A DNA stretch of 64,000 nt from Gordonia sp. 'Campus' (lineage in GTDB: Bacteria; Actinomycetota; Actinomycetes; Mycobacteriales; Mycobacteriaceae), in NCBI RefSeq assembly GCF_022206305.1, contig NZ_JAKOIW010000014.1, positions 83,268-147,267 of the forward strand, read 5' to 3'. Positions within the stretch are counted from its first letter, which is position 1; every line of letters begins with the position of its first letter. Positions 18,564 to 26,594 of this stretch are shown here, piece after piece. The notes below the pieces were generated by a model. It worked only from the letters and a program-made list of their open reading frames with translations. It ran no database searches and had not been told where the DNA came from. A program made the position numbers and the translations under genes.

Positions 18564-18937
18564 GGCATCGCGCAGCGCTCGACGCATCGCGGACGGAGCG
18601 AATCTTTTTCTGCCCCAACAGGAGTCGATCCGGAGGGTCTCCGGGTCGGTCCTGAGTCGGGTGTACCCCGGTCTTTCTCACAATCCGACTCTCCAGACAG
18701 ACACCGACGCTCGCCGATGAGTCCATCGGCGAGCGTCGGTGTCTGTGATGATGTGATCACCCCGCGTACGGCAGCGTTGTGCACAAGGAGAACTGCGCGC
18801 AGCGACGCTGCGCACAGGAAATGTGCACGAAAAAAACTGCGTACGAAAAGATTGGCCCGCGTCACCGCGGGTCCGCTCATACGGAGAATTCGAGAGTGAT
18901 CCCGGGCGTCGAGATCAACGCCCGTGGAGTGTGCGCG
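18564..18937. other. 374-bp convergent intergenic region between purM and the DUF3073 gene
   Basis: No credible gene. It holds the 23-bp-stem hairpin (18697-18746), a small GCGCAGC-GAC-GCTGCGC hairpin near 18805, and a less GC-rich stretch (about 18777-18855) with repeated TGCGCAC/TGTGCAC/TGCGTAC-type words. A CGGGCGT-8 nt-ACGCCCG hairpin (18903-18924) sits just past the DUF3073 stop on the minus strand. Short open frames here have no ribosome-binding site and cross the terminator. Confidence 0.6.
18697..18746. terminator. 23-bp perfect stem hairpin, probable bidirectional terminator
   Basis: Arms 18697-18719 and 18724-18746 are perfectly complementary over 23 bp, around the loop AGTC. It lies 134 nt after the purM stop and before the convergent DUF3073 gene, so it can end transcripts from both sides. 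No T tract follows, which is common for actinobacterial terminators. Confidence 0.75.
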
Positions 18938-19117
18938 TCAAGCGCGTCGCCACTCCTCTTCGTCCACCCAGTCGTCCACCGGATCCGGTCGGTCAACGAC
19001 CGGATCGCCCTGCCCGGAGAGCTCGCGCTGCAAGCTTTCCAAATCGGTGTTCGGAGTGGAGTACTTCAGCTGACGTGCAACCTTCGTCTGCTTTGCCTTT
19101 GCCCGGCCGCGGCCCAT
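18938..19117 (-). CDS. DUF3073 family small protein (Rv0810c-like)
   Basis: 59 aa. A basic N-terminus (MGRGRAKAKQTKVARQLKY) is followed by STPNTDLESLQRELSGQG and an acidic, tryptophan-containing tail (DDWVDEEEWRRA). This basic-then-acidic layout, and the position next to purM, match the conserved actinobacterial DUF3073 family. Function is unknown; the charge pattern suggests nucleic-acid or ribosome contact. A GAGGGGG site lies 6 nt upstream of the ATG. It converges on purM. Confidence 0.85.
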   Translation of the reverse strand: MGRGRAKAKQTKVARQLKYSTPNTDLESLQRELSGQGDPVVDRPDPVDDWVDEEEWRRA

Positions 19118-19211
19118 ATGGGACCCCCTCGCACAATGACGGGGCGGCCAAACACTTGGCGGCCCCGTTCTCTTGAAGTAATTCTGTCGTGGGGACCAGT
19201 CTAGCGCGCCT

Positions 19212-19889
19212 CTAGGATTTGTGTTGTCCACCCTGGGTTGCCGCGCCGAGGCGTCTTTCCGCCTTGGTCACGACCTTGCGCGCCTCCCGCCGGACCTTGG
19301 TGGGCAGATCGTCGCGGTCGAGCAGCGACCGGATGGCGTCGACGTCGCCGCCCACGAGCAGATCGCGAGACCGCACGCCGTGGTCGGGACGGTCGATGAC
19401 CGTGACACGATCGCCCGCTCCGACGCTGCCGTGCCGGACAACGCGCAGGTAGGTACCGAAATCGGCCTGGTCCATGAACCGCTTCATCCATCGCGGCTCA
19501 CCTGCCCACACCGCGAAGGTCTTGCAGGGGACCCGGGGGATGGTGACTTCGAGGACCAGGCCGTCGGAGCCGACCTCCCATCGCTCGCCCACGAATGCGT
19601 CGCTGACCGCGATCCCGTCGATACGTAGGTTCTCGCCGAACCATCCGTAAGGAAGCTCACGTCCGAGCTCGTCCGCCCACCGGCGCGCCTCGGGATCGGC
19701 GTAGGCGTAGACGGCCTGATCGACGCCGCCATGGTGTCTCTTGTTGCCGACATGGTCGTCGACGAGCCCCATGTCGTCGACACGGAGTCGCCCAGGCCGG
19801 GGTCGTTTGTCGATGGCCGACCGGCCGATGCCCTCGAGGATCACGTCGTCGCCGGCCGCGCAGACGGCCAGCACCTCACCGGAGTCCAC
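19212..19889 (-). CDS. MOSC-domain protein (YiiM-like)
   Basis: 225 aa. MOSC fold with KHHGGVDQAV-type core (here NKRHHGGVDQAVYAYAD), YGWFGENLRIDGI, and VTIPRVPCKTFAV carrying the conserved cysteine of the family. YiiM-type MOSC proteins reduce N-hydroxylated bases using a molybdenum cofactor; this activity is inferred from the family. The C-terminal helix-rich extension (about 175-225) is typical of YiiM. The GTG start is 3 nt after the ygfZ stop, so the two genes are one transcript. Cytoplasmic. Confidence 0.85.
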   Translation of the reverse strand: MDSGEVLAVCAAGDDVILEGIGRSAIDKRPRPGRLRVDDMGLVDDHVGNKRHHGGVDQAVYAYADPEARRWADELGRELPYGWFGENLRIDGIAVSDAFVGERWEVGSDGLVLEVTIPRVPCKTFAVWAGEPRWMKRFMDQADFGTYLRVVRHGSVGAGDRVTVIDRPDHGVRSRDLLVGGDVDAIRSLLDRDDLPTKVRREARKVVTKAERRLGAATQGGQHKS

Positions 19890-19892
19890 CCG

Positions 19893-21071
19893 TCAGGCCC
19901 TCCGGGTCGTCGAACCGCTGCGCAGACGTTCGACAGCAGCACGTCCGGCCTGCACCCGGTCGTCCTCCCGGATCGAATCCGGGTCGATGCGGGCGCTCAT
20001 CGCGGCGTCGGTGCCCACGGTCAACTCGACATCGGCGCCCACATTGCGCTTGACGAGGGCCAGCGCGATGGGCCCCCACTCGTAGTGGTCGACGACGGTG
20101 CCGACGCGGCCGACGGTCCGACCGCCCGCCGCCACCGGGTCCCCGGTTGCCGGCCGCTCGTCGACGCTGCCGTCCAGGTGCAGCAGGACCAGCCGTCGTG
20201 GCGACTTGCCCAGGTTGTGAACTCGCGCGACGGTCTCCTGGCCGCGGTAACACCCCTTGTCGAGGTGGACCGCGCCGAGTTCGTCGGGTCCGCCGATCCA
20301 GTCCACCTCGTGGGGGATCGTCCGGTCGTCGGTGTCGACGCCGAGTCGGGGGCGCCGCGCCGCCACCCGCAGGGCGTCGTAGGCCCAACTGCCGGCCATC
20401 CGTGCACCGGCCTCGGTCAACGTGTCCCACCACCGGGTGAGGACGTACTCCGGCACCACGAGGTCGACGACGGGTAGGTCGCGGTCCTCGCCGAGTGGGG
20501 GCATCCGGCGCCAGAAGCCGAGGGGCTCGTCCTCGTGATGGGATTCGGGGAGTCCGCCGGCCTGGTAGATGCGGGTGTCGGAACCGATCTCGAGGAGGTC
20601 GGCGATCGGGCCGTCGAGCGCACCCGGTCCGACGAGTGTCAGGACCTTCATGTCCGGGCGCCCGGCCGGCTCGGCCTTGGCCCAGAAGACCATCCTGGTG
20701 AGGAAGGTCAGCAACGGCTCACCGCGGGAGCCCTCGGTGTCGATCCAGGTGATCCCGTCGATGTCGGTGAGCACGAAATGCTCCTCGACGCGACCGTTGA
20801 CGTCGAGAGAGAGGTTCTCCGCGCTCGAGCGATCGGGGAGATCGGTGACGTGCTGGCTGGAGATGGTGTGCAGCCAGCTCAGACGTTCGGCGCCCGGGAT
20901 CTCGATGACCGCGCGATCCGAACGGTCGATGATGATCGTCCCGCCGGAGGCGGCCCGTTGTTCACCGAGAGGGTCACCGTAGTGCCATGCGGTGTCGGGG
21001 GAGTGCTGGTCTCCGGGGCCGGGTACCGCCCCGCCGTCGGAATGCCTGGTCAGGATGGGTGAACGGCTCAC
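19893..21071 (-). CDS. ygfZ: Folate-binding Fe-S cluster maturation protein YgfZ
   Basis: 392 aa. A GcvT-like, tetrahydrofolate-binding protein involved in Fe-S cluster assembly or repair. The signature K-G-C-Y-x-G-Q-E is present as LDKGCYRGQETVARVHN at about residue 270. The N-terminal part has GAERLSWLHTISSQHVTD, also typical. On the minus strand TAGAAT (21083-21078) lies 6 nt before the GTG start, a leaderless arrangement, and this supports the start. It shares its upstream region with pabC and leads into the MOSC gene. Equivalent position to Rv0811c. Confidence 0.9.
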   Translation of the reverse strand: MSRSPILTRHSDGGAVPGPGDQHSPDTAWHYGDPLGEQRAASGGTIIIDRSDRAVIEIPGAERLSWLHTISSQHVTDLPDRSSAENLSLDVNGRVEEHFVLTDIDGITWIDTEGSRGEPLLTFLTRMVFWAKAEPAGRPDMKVLTLVGPGALDGPIADLLEIGSDTRIYQAGGLPESHHEDEPLGFWRRMPPLGEDRDLPVVDLVVPEYVLTRWWDTLTEAGARMAGSWAYDALRVAARRPRLGVDTDDRTIPHEVDWIGGPDELGAVHLDKGCYRGQETVARVHNLGKSPRRLVLLHLDGSVDERPATGDPVAAGGRTVGRVGTVVDHYEWGPIALALVKRNVGADVELTVGTDAAMSARIDPDSIREDDRVQAGRAAVERLRSGSTTRRA

Positions 21072-21144
21072 GTGTCGATTCTACGGGTCTACTCGCGCCG
21101 GGGGTCGGCGCGCGGGTTGGCGAGCGCATGGCAGCCTTCTCTCC

Positions 21145-22011
21145 ATGGCGGATTCGATCCTTGTCTCCCTCGACGGCACCCAGCACGACGCCGACGCACC
21201 GTTCTTGCATGCCGACGACCTGGCTGCCGTCCGCGGCGACGGCGTCTTCGAGACCCTGCTCGTACGGTCGGGCCGGGCGCGATGCGTCCGGCTGCACCTG
21301 GAGCGCTTGGTTCGAAGCGCATCCGCGATGGAACTCCCCGCGCCCGATCTCGACGAGTGGCGTGCCATGGTCGACACCGCGGTGAAGGCCTGGACCGAGG
21401 CGCACGGGACGACCCGCGAGGCGTTGCTGAGGCTGGTCTACACCCGGGGACGTGAGCACGGCTCCGCGCCGACCGCCTATGCCACGGTCGACGCCGTACC
21501 CGATCGGGTCGCGTCCGCGCGCGCGGACGGCGTCCGGGTCGTGACGCTGGAGCGGGGTTTCTCGATCGACCTGGCGGCGACGGCGCCCTGGCAGTTGCTC
21601 GGGGCCAAGACCCTCAGCTATGCGACCAACATGGCGGCGCTGCGGCACGCGGCGTCGGAGGGTTACGACGACGTCATCTTCGTCAGCAGTGAGGGCGCCG
21701 TCCTGGAAGGGCCGAGGTCCACGGTCGTGGCGATCTTCGGCGACACTCTCGTCACTCCTCCCGTCGAGATCGGGATCCTCGAATCGACCACCGCGCGTGC
21801 GGTGTTCGATCTCGCGACACAGGAGGGTCACAAGACCGAGACCGGTGTGTTGCGGCCCGAGGATCTCGTCGCCGCCGATTCGGTGTGGCTGCTCAGCAGC
21901 GTCACGCTCGCCGCCCGGGTCACGCATCTCAATCGGTACGCGATGCCGGTACCGGCCGACGCGGGTGCGTTCACCGCGCTGGTGGACCGCGCGATCGCCG
22001 TCGACGACTAG
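21145..22011 (+). CDS. pabC: Aminodeoxychorismate lyase / class IV aminotransferase (PabC)
   Basis: 288 aa. PLP-dependent fold-type IV enzyme that releases pyruvate from aminodeoxychorismate to give p-aminobenzoate for folate. The N-terminal block LAAVRGDGVFETLLVRSGR and LLGAKTLSYATNMAALRHA, which contains the PLP lysine, are diagnostic. FVSSEGAVLEGPRSTVV and IGILESTTARAVFDLA are later family motifs. The position opposite ygfZ matches Rv0812. A branched-chain aminotransferase is the alternative, but length and context favour PabC. ATG at 21145. Confidence 0.87.
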   Translation: MADSILVSLDGTQHDADAPFLHADDLAAVRGDGVFETLLVRSGRARCVRLHLERLVRSASAMELPAPDLDEWRAMVDTAVKAWTEAHGTTREALLRLVYTRGREHGSAPTAYATVDAVPDRVASARADGVRVVTLERGFSIDLAATAPWQLLGAKTLSYATNMAALRHAASEGYDDVIFVSSEGAVLEGPRSTVVAIFGDTLVTPPVEIGILESTTARAVFDLATQEGHKTETGVLRPEDLVAADSVWLLSSVTLAARVTHLNRYAMPVPADAGAFTALVDRAIAVDD

Positions 22012-22111
22012 TCCGGGTCCACTCGAATCGCCCCCCGGGGGGCTGCCGCACACGGCGCTCCCGATGAGAGCAAGGACACCTCCTTCGAGGGATCTCGGGG
22101 ACCTTTGGCGC

Positions 22112-22174
22112 TTGTCCACGCCCGGTGACCAGGCGTAACGTCGCGCTCATGTCCTACTACTTTTCGTAGTAGGA
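22112..22174 (+). promoter_or_regulatory. cydA promoter with BlaI-like inverted-repeat operator
   Basis: TTGTCC (22112-22117) and TAACGT (22136-22141) are spaced 18 nt and fit -35/-10 elements. About 10 nt past the -10 lies TCCTACTAC-TTTTC-GTAGTAGGA (22152-22174), 9-bp perfect arms. TACTAC/GTAGTA half-sites are the kind bound by BlaI/MecI-family repressors in mycobacteria. A protein here would block cydABDC transcription at its start. The regulator gene is not in the window. Confidence 0.6.
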
Positions 22175-22233
22175 ACCCCGGCAGGATTCCCTGTCCTCGC
22201 AGCCCGAGGACCGGCACGTCGATTCGAGGCGAT

Positions 22234-23817
22234 ATGGACGCACTGGACGTCTCCCGATGGCAATTCGGGATCACGACCGTCTACCACTTCATCCTGGTGC
22301 CGCTGACCATCGGTCTCGCGCCGATGATCGCGGTCATGCAGACGGTGTGGCATGTCACCGGCAACGAACAGTGGCTGCGTGCGACCAAGTTCTTCGGCAA
22401 GCTCTTCCTCATCAACTTCGCGCTCGGCGTCGCCACCGGCATCGTGCAGGAGTTCCAGTTCGGCATGAACTGGAGCGAGTACAGCCGATTCGTCGCCGAC
22501 GTGTTCGGCGCACCGCTAGCTCTCGAGGGTCTCGTCGCGTTCTTCCTGGAGTCGACCTTCATCGGCTTGTGGATCTTCGGCTGGGACCGTTTACCGCGCC
22601 GCGTCCACCTGGCGTGTATCTGGTTGGCCGCGATCGGCGTCAACGCCTCGGCGTACTTCATCATCGCTGCGAACTCGTGGATGCAGCACCCGGTCGGAGT
22701 CGTGTGGGACGACGAGCGTGGTCGACCCGCGATGAACGACTTCGTCGCGGTGCTCACCAACAACACGACCCTCGCGGCCTTCCCGCATGTGATCGCCGGT
22801 GCGTTCCTCACCGCGGGCACCTTCGTCGCGGCGATCGGCATCTGGTGGATGGCGCGGAACTCGTGGCGGGCAAAGAAGATCCGCGAGGCCGCCGAGACCG
22901 GTGACGTCGGTGAGATCCCGGCCAGCACCTCGCCGAGTCACGTCGATGCGACAGCCGAAGACCTCGAGAAGGACGCCCGGGACCTCTGGCGTCCCATCAC
23001 GAGGTTCGCGCTGTGGGTGACCATCGTCTCCGGCGTCGCACTGTTCATCACCGGGGATCTCCAGGCGCAGATCATGTTCAAACAGCAGCCGATGAAGATG
23101 GCGTCCGCCGAGTCGCTCTGCGAGACCGAGACGGGCCCGGGCTTCTCGGTCCTGTCCATCGGGCGCCAGAACAACTGCGAGAACATCGAACACGTCATCG
23201 AGATCCCGAAGATGCTGTCGTTCCTCGCGAATCACGACTTCGATTCGACGCTGCAGGGTGTCGAGGAACTGCAGGAGCAGTACACCCGGGCCTTCGCCGG
23301 GCAGCCGAACGTGCCGGCGAACCAGAACTTCGCACCCAACCTCTTCGTGACCTACTGGGGCTTCCGGGCGATGATCACCTGGGCGCTCGGCTCGGTCGTG
23401 GTGGCGCTGGGCGGATTGTGGTTCACGCGCCGAAAGCGGGTGGTCGAATCCAGACGCTTCGGCTTCATCGCCCTGCTGATGATCCCGACGCCGTTCCTGG
23501 CCAACAGTTCCGGCTGGATCTTCACCGAGATGGGACGCCAGCCGTGGGTCGTGGCGCCCAACTGGGAGGACGACCTCGACCCGCTCCGGATCAGCATGCT
23601 GGTGCAGAACGGCGTCTCCAACCATTCGGCGAGCACCGTGCTGGTCACCCTGATCGGGTTCACGCTGCTCTACGGCGCACTCGGCGTCGTGTGGTTCATG
23701 TTGCAGCGGCGCTACGTCATCGAGGGCCCGGCCGCGCACGATTCGCGACCACCGGGTCACATCGACGACGACGAATCCGAATCCGATGAGCCCAAACAGC
23801 TCTCGTTCGCGTACTAG
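22234..23817 (+). CDS. cydA: Cytochrome bd ubiquinol/menaquinol oxidase subunit I (CydA)
   Basis: 527 aa. Integral membrane subunit that carries haems b558, b595 and d and oxidises quinol with O2. It opens DVSRWQFGITTVYHFILVPL; the conserved GWIFTEMGRQPWVV segment near residue 430 is the family signature. A hydrophilic stretch around 220-255 is the loop before the fifth or sixth helix, and the C-terminus is acidic and cytoplasmic. ATG with a GAGG site. It is first gene of cydABDC, with cydB following after 12 nt. Control likely through the inverted repeat at 22152-22174. Confidence 0.97.
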   Translation: MDALDVSRWQFGITTVYHFILVPLTIGLAPMIAVMQTVWHVTGNEQWLRATKFFGKLFLINFALGVATGIVQEFQFGMNWSEYSRFVADVFGAPLALEGLVAFFLESTFIGLWIFGWDRLPRRVHLACIWLAAIGVNASAYFIIAANSWMQHPVGVVWDDERGRPAMNDFVAVLTNNTTLAAFPHVIAGAFLTAGTFVAAIGIWWMARNSWRAKKIREAAETGDVGEIPASTSPSHVDATAEDLEKDARDLWRPITRFALWVTIVSGVALFITGDLQAQIMFKQQPMKMASAESLCETETGPGFSVLSIGRQNNCENIEHVIEIPKMLSFLANHDFDSTLQGVEELQEQYTRAFAGQPNVPANQNFAPNLFVTYWGFRAMITWALGSVVVALGGLWFTRRKRVVESRRFGFIALLMIPTPFLANSSGWIFTEMGRQPWVVAPNWEDDLDPLRISMLVQNGVSNHSASTVLVTLIGFTLLYGALGVVWFMLQRRYVIEGPAAHDSRPPGHIDDDESESDEPKQLSFAY

Positions 23818-23829
23818 AGGAGCGTGATC

Positions 23830-24912
23830 ATGAGTCTCGAAGAAATCTGGTTCCTGGTCATCGCGTTCCTGTTCGTCGGGTATTTCGTGCTGGAGGGTTT
23901 CGATTTCGGAGTCGGCATGCTGATGCCGATCCTCGGATCGAGTCACACCGGTGGCGACGACAAGGTGGCCGCCGGCGATCCGGAGGCCGATCCCGACAAA
24001 CGGCGCCGCGCGCTCCTCAACACCATCGGCCCGGTCTGGGACGGCAACGAGGTCTGGCTCATCACCGCGGGTGCGGCGCTGTTCGCCGCCTTCGGTGGTT
24101 GGTACGCAACCATGTTCAGTGCGTTCTACCTACCCCTGTTCCTGATCCTCATCGGTCTCATCGTGCGGGTGTGTGCGATCGAGTGGCGGGGCAAGATCAA
24201 CAATCCCCGCTGGCGCATGTGGTGCGACATCGGAATCGGGTTGGGGTCGTGGATCCCGGCGATCCTGTGGGGTGTGGCGTTCGCCAACGTCGTGCGCGGG
24301 TTGCCGATCGACGCCGACGCCCAGTACACCGGTGGGTTCTTCAACCTCCTCAACCCGTACGCGCTCCTCGGCGGTGCGACCACCCTGCTCGCCTTCCTCA
24401 CCCACGGCGCGGTGTTCATCTCGCTGAAGACCTCCGGTGTGTTGCAGGAGGATTCCGCTCGCTACGCCGCCCGGCTGGCTTGGCCGACACTGATCGTGGC
24501 CGCCGTGTTCCTGCTGTGGACCCAGTTCGCGTATGGCAACTCGTGGACGTGGATTCCGGTGCTCATCGCCGCCGTCGCCGCGGTGGGCATGGTGATCGCC
24601 ACCCAGATCCGCCGGGAGGGTTACGCTTTCGTGTTCACGTGCATCGCGATCGCGGGCACGGTCGCCGCGCTGTTCGCCGTGCTGTTCCCGAATGCGATCC
24701 CGTCCACCCTGAATCCGGAGTGGAACCTCACCATCGAGAACACGGCGTCGAGCGACTACACACTCACGATCATGACGTGGGCGGCTGTGCTCATCACCCC
24801 GGTGGTGATGGGCTACCAGGCCTGGACCTACTGGGTGTTCCGCAAGCGGCTGTCGGTCGCGCACATCCCGGACCCGGCCGGACTCCCGTCGCTGCGAATC
24901 CCGAGCAAGTGA
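23830..24912 (+). CDS. cydB: Cytochrome bd oxidase subunit II (CydB)
   Basis: 360 aa, full length. Polytopic partner of CydA. The opening MSLEEIWFLVIAFLFVGYFV and LEGFDFGVGMLMPILG are characteristic, as are TIGPVWDGNEVWLI and FYLPLFLILIGLIVRV. ATG at 23830 is chosen for GAGGAG 8 nt upstream; a GTG two codons earlier is possible. The stop overlaps the cydD start (GTGA), so translation is coupled. Confidence 0.97.
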   Translation: MSLEEIWFLVIAFLFVGYFVLEGFDFGVGMLMPILGSSHTGGDDKVAAGDPEADPDKRRRALLNTIGPVWDGNEVWLITAGAALFAAFGGWYATMFSAFYLPLFLILIGLIVRVCAIEWRGKINNPRWRMWCDIGIGLGSWIPAILWGVAFANVVRGLPIDADAQYTGGFFNLLNPYALLGGATTLLAFLTHGAVFISLKTSGVLQEDSARYAARLAWPTLIVAAVFLLWTQFAYGNSWTWIPVLIAAVAAVGMVIATQIRREGYAFVFTCIAIAGTVAALFAVLFPNAIPSTLNPEWNLTIENTASSDYTLTIMTWAAVLITPVVMGYQAWTYWVFRKRLSVAHIPDPAGLPSLRIPSK

Positions 24913-26594
24913 GAACCGCCCGGCCGCCCGTCGACCCACGGCTGCTGCGCTATTCGCCGACGACCCGGCGTTATGTCGCGGTCACGGCGGTGTTCGCCGT
25001 GGCCGAGGTGGTGGCGATCATCGTCGCGGCGGGCATGGCCGCCTCGATCCTGTCCGAACTGATCGTGTCACCGGCGTCGCGTTCGTTCGATGCGCAGTGG
25101 GCGCACCTGGTCGTGCTGGCCGCGGCGATGTCGGCAAGGACGGCAATGGCTTTCGGACACGACCGGTATGCGCATCGGGCCGCCGAGCGGGCCATCGCCG
25201 AGCTGCGCGCCGAAGCGCTCGACGTCCTCACCGACCCGCGTCAGACCTCGTCGCGATCCCTGGCGGGTCTGCGAGAGCACGCGAGTACCGTTCTGCTCCG
25301 GGGGCTCGACGCGCTGGGGCCCTACCTCTCCGGCTACCTGCCCGCGCTCGTGTCCGCCGCGGTGCTCACCCCGGCGGTGACGGTGGTCATCGCCTTCGCC
25401 GACTGGCCGTCGGCACTGATCATCCTGATCACACTCCCGCTCATCCCGGCCTTCATGGTCCTGGTGGGGCTGATGACACGGGACCGGACCACACGCAAGC
25501 TCGAGACGATGAGCCGGCTCAGCGCGCAGCTCCTCGATCTGATCGCCGGTCTGCCGACCCTGCGGGCACTCAACCGCGCCGAGGCGCCGGCGGCCCGCGT
25601 CGCCGAACTCGGACAGGCCCACCGCCGCAGCACGATGAGCTCGCTGCGGGTGGCGTTCCTGTCCGGCGCCGTGCTCGAGTTGTTGGCCACGCTGTGTGTC
25701 GCGCTCGTCGCCGTGGGAATCGGTCTGCGGCTCGTGTACGGCGAGATGTCGCTTTATGCCGGCGTTTTCGCGCTGATCCTCGCCCCTGAGGCGTACCTGC
25801 CGCTGCGGCGCGTCGGCACCCAGTTCCACAATTCGACGGACGGCCTGGCCGCTGCCGGACAGGTTTTCGAACTCATCGACGCCGACGCCGCGCCGCAACC
25901 GGTGCCCGGGACCCGCGGGATCACTGTCGCCGGCGCACCGATCTCACTCCTCGACCTCGGCGTGCACGGTCGCGACGGCTGGGCCCCCGAAGGGCTGCGG
26001 GCCACGATCGAGCCCGGCGCGCTGACCGTGTTCAGCGGGCCCAACGGGTCGGGCAAGTCGACCGCGCTCGCCGCCGTGATGGGCCTGATCTCACCGGACG
26101 AGGGTGCGGTTCTCATCGGATCGACCCCGGTCGCACAGGCCGACCCCGCGGCGCTGCACGAGCAGATCGCCTGGCTGCCGCAGCAGCCGGTGATCGTGCC
26201 CGGGACGGTCGGGGAGAACGTCGAACTGTTCGGCACGCTCGACCGCTCAGCCCTCGAACACGCCGCCGTCGCCAGCGGTTTCGACGACGTCGTGGCCGGG
26301 CTGCCGCGGCGTCTCGACACGGATCTGGGAGCAGGCGGAGTGGGACTCTCGGCCGGACAGCGCCAGCGACTCGCGCTCACCCGGGTGCTCGCCTCCCCAG
26401 CGCCACTGCTGCTCCTCGACGAACCCACGGCCCATCTCGACGCGGCTTCCGAACGCGAGGTGTTCGGCGCCCTGCGAGAGCGAGCTCGGGCCGGCGACAC
26501 CGTCGTCGTGGTCGCGCATCGGGGAGTGGCCCGCGACTTCGCCGATCGGGTGGTCGAATTCCCGGCCGGTAGCTCGGAGGTGCTCGATGCGTGA
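24909..26594 (+). CDS. cydD: Cysteine/thiol ABC exporter subunit CydD
   Basis: 561 aa. An ABC transporter half: about six membrane helices in residues 1-300 and an ATPase domain with Walker A SGPNGSGKSTAL near 376-386, signature LSAGQRQRLALTRVLA and Walker B LLLLDEPTAHLD. With CydC it exports cysteine or glutathione-like thiols (and moves haem) to allow bd oxidase assembly. The GTG overlaps cydB by 4 nt, and the end overlaps cydC by 8 nt. In mycobacteria-like bacteria the physiological substrate is uncertain, since glutathione is not made. Confidence 0.94.
   Translation: MRTARPPVDPRLLRYSPTTRRYVAVTAVFAVAEVVAIIVAAGMAASILSELIVSPASRSFDAQWAHLVVLAAAMSARTAMAFGHDRYAHRAAERAIAELRAEALDVLTDPRQTSSRSLAGLREHASTVLLRGLDALGPYLSGYLPALVSAAVLTPAVTVVIAFADWPSALIILITLPLIPAFMVLVGLMTRDRTTRKLETMSRLSAQLLDLIAGLPTLRALNRAEAPAARVAELGQAHRRSTMSSLRVAFLSGAVLELLATLCVALVAVGIGLRLVYGEMSLYAGVFALILAPEAYLPLRRVGTQFHNSTDGLAAAGQVFELIDADAAPQPVPGTRGITVAGAPISLLDLGVHGRDGWAPEGLRATIEPGALTVFSGPNGSGKSTALAAVMGLISPDEGAVLIGSTPVAQADPAALHEQIAWLPQQPVIVPGTVGENVELFGTLDRSALEHAAVASGFDDVVAGLPRRLDTDLGAGGVGLSAGQRQRLALTRVLASPAPLLLLDEPTAHLDAASEREVFGALRERARAGDTVVVVAHRGVARDFADRVVEFPAGSSEVLDA

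Noticed and set aside
18777..18855. Repeated TG[CT]G[CT]AC words resembling iterons
   Set aside because: Words are short, irregular in spacing and there is no replication gene nearby.
18560..18880. Minus-strand small ORF over the purM terminator
   Set aside because: Crosses the 23-bp hairpin, has no ribosome-binding site and low-complexity composition.
18779..19204. Plus-strand ORF antisense to the DUF3073 gene
   Set aside because: No ribosome-binding site; the conserved DUF3073 gene occupies the opposite strand.
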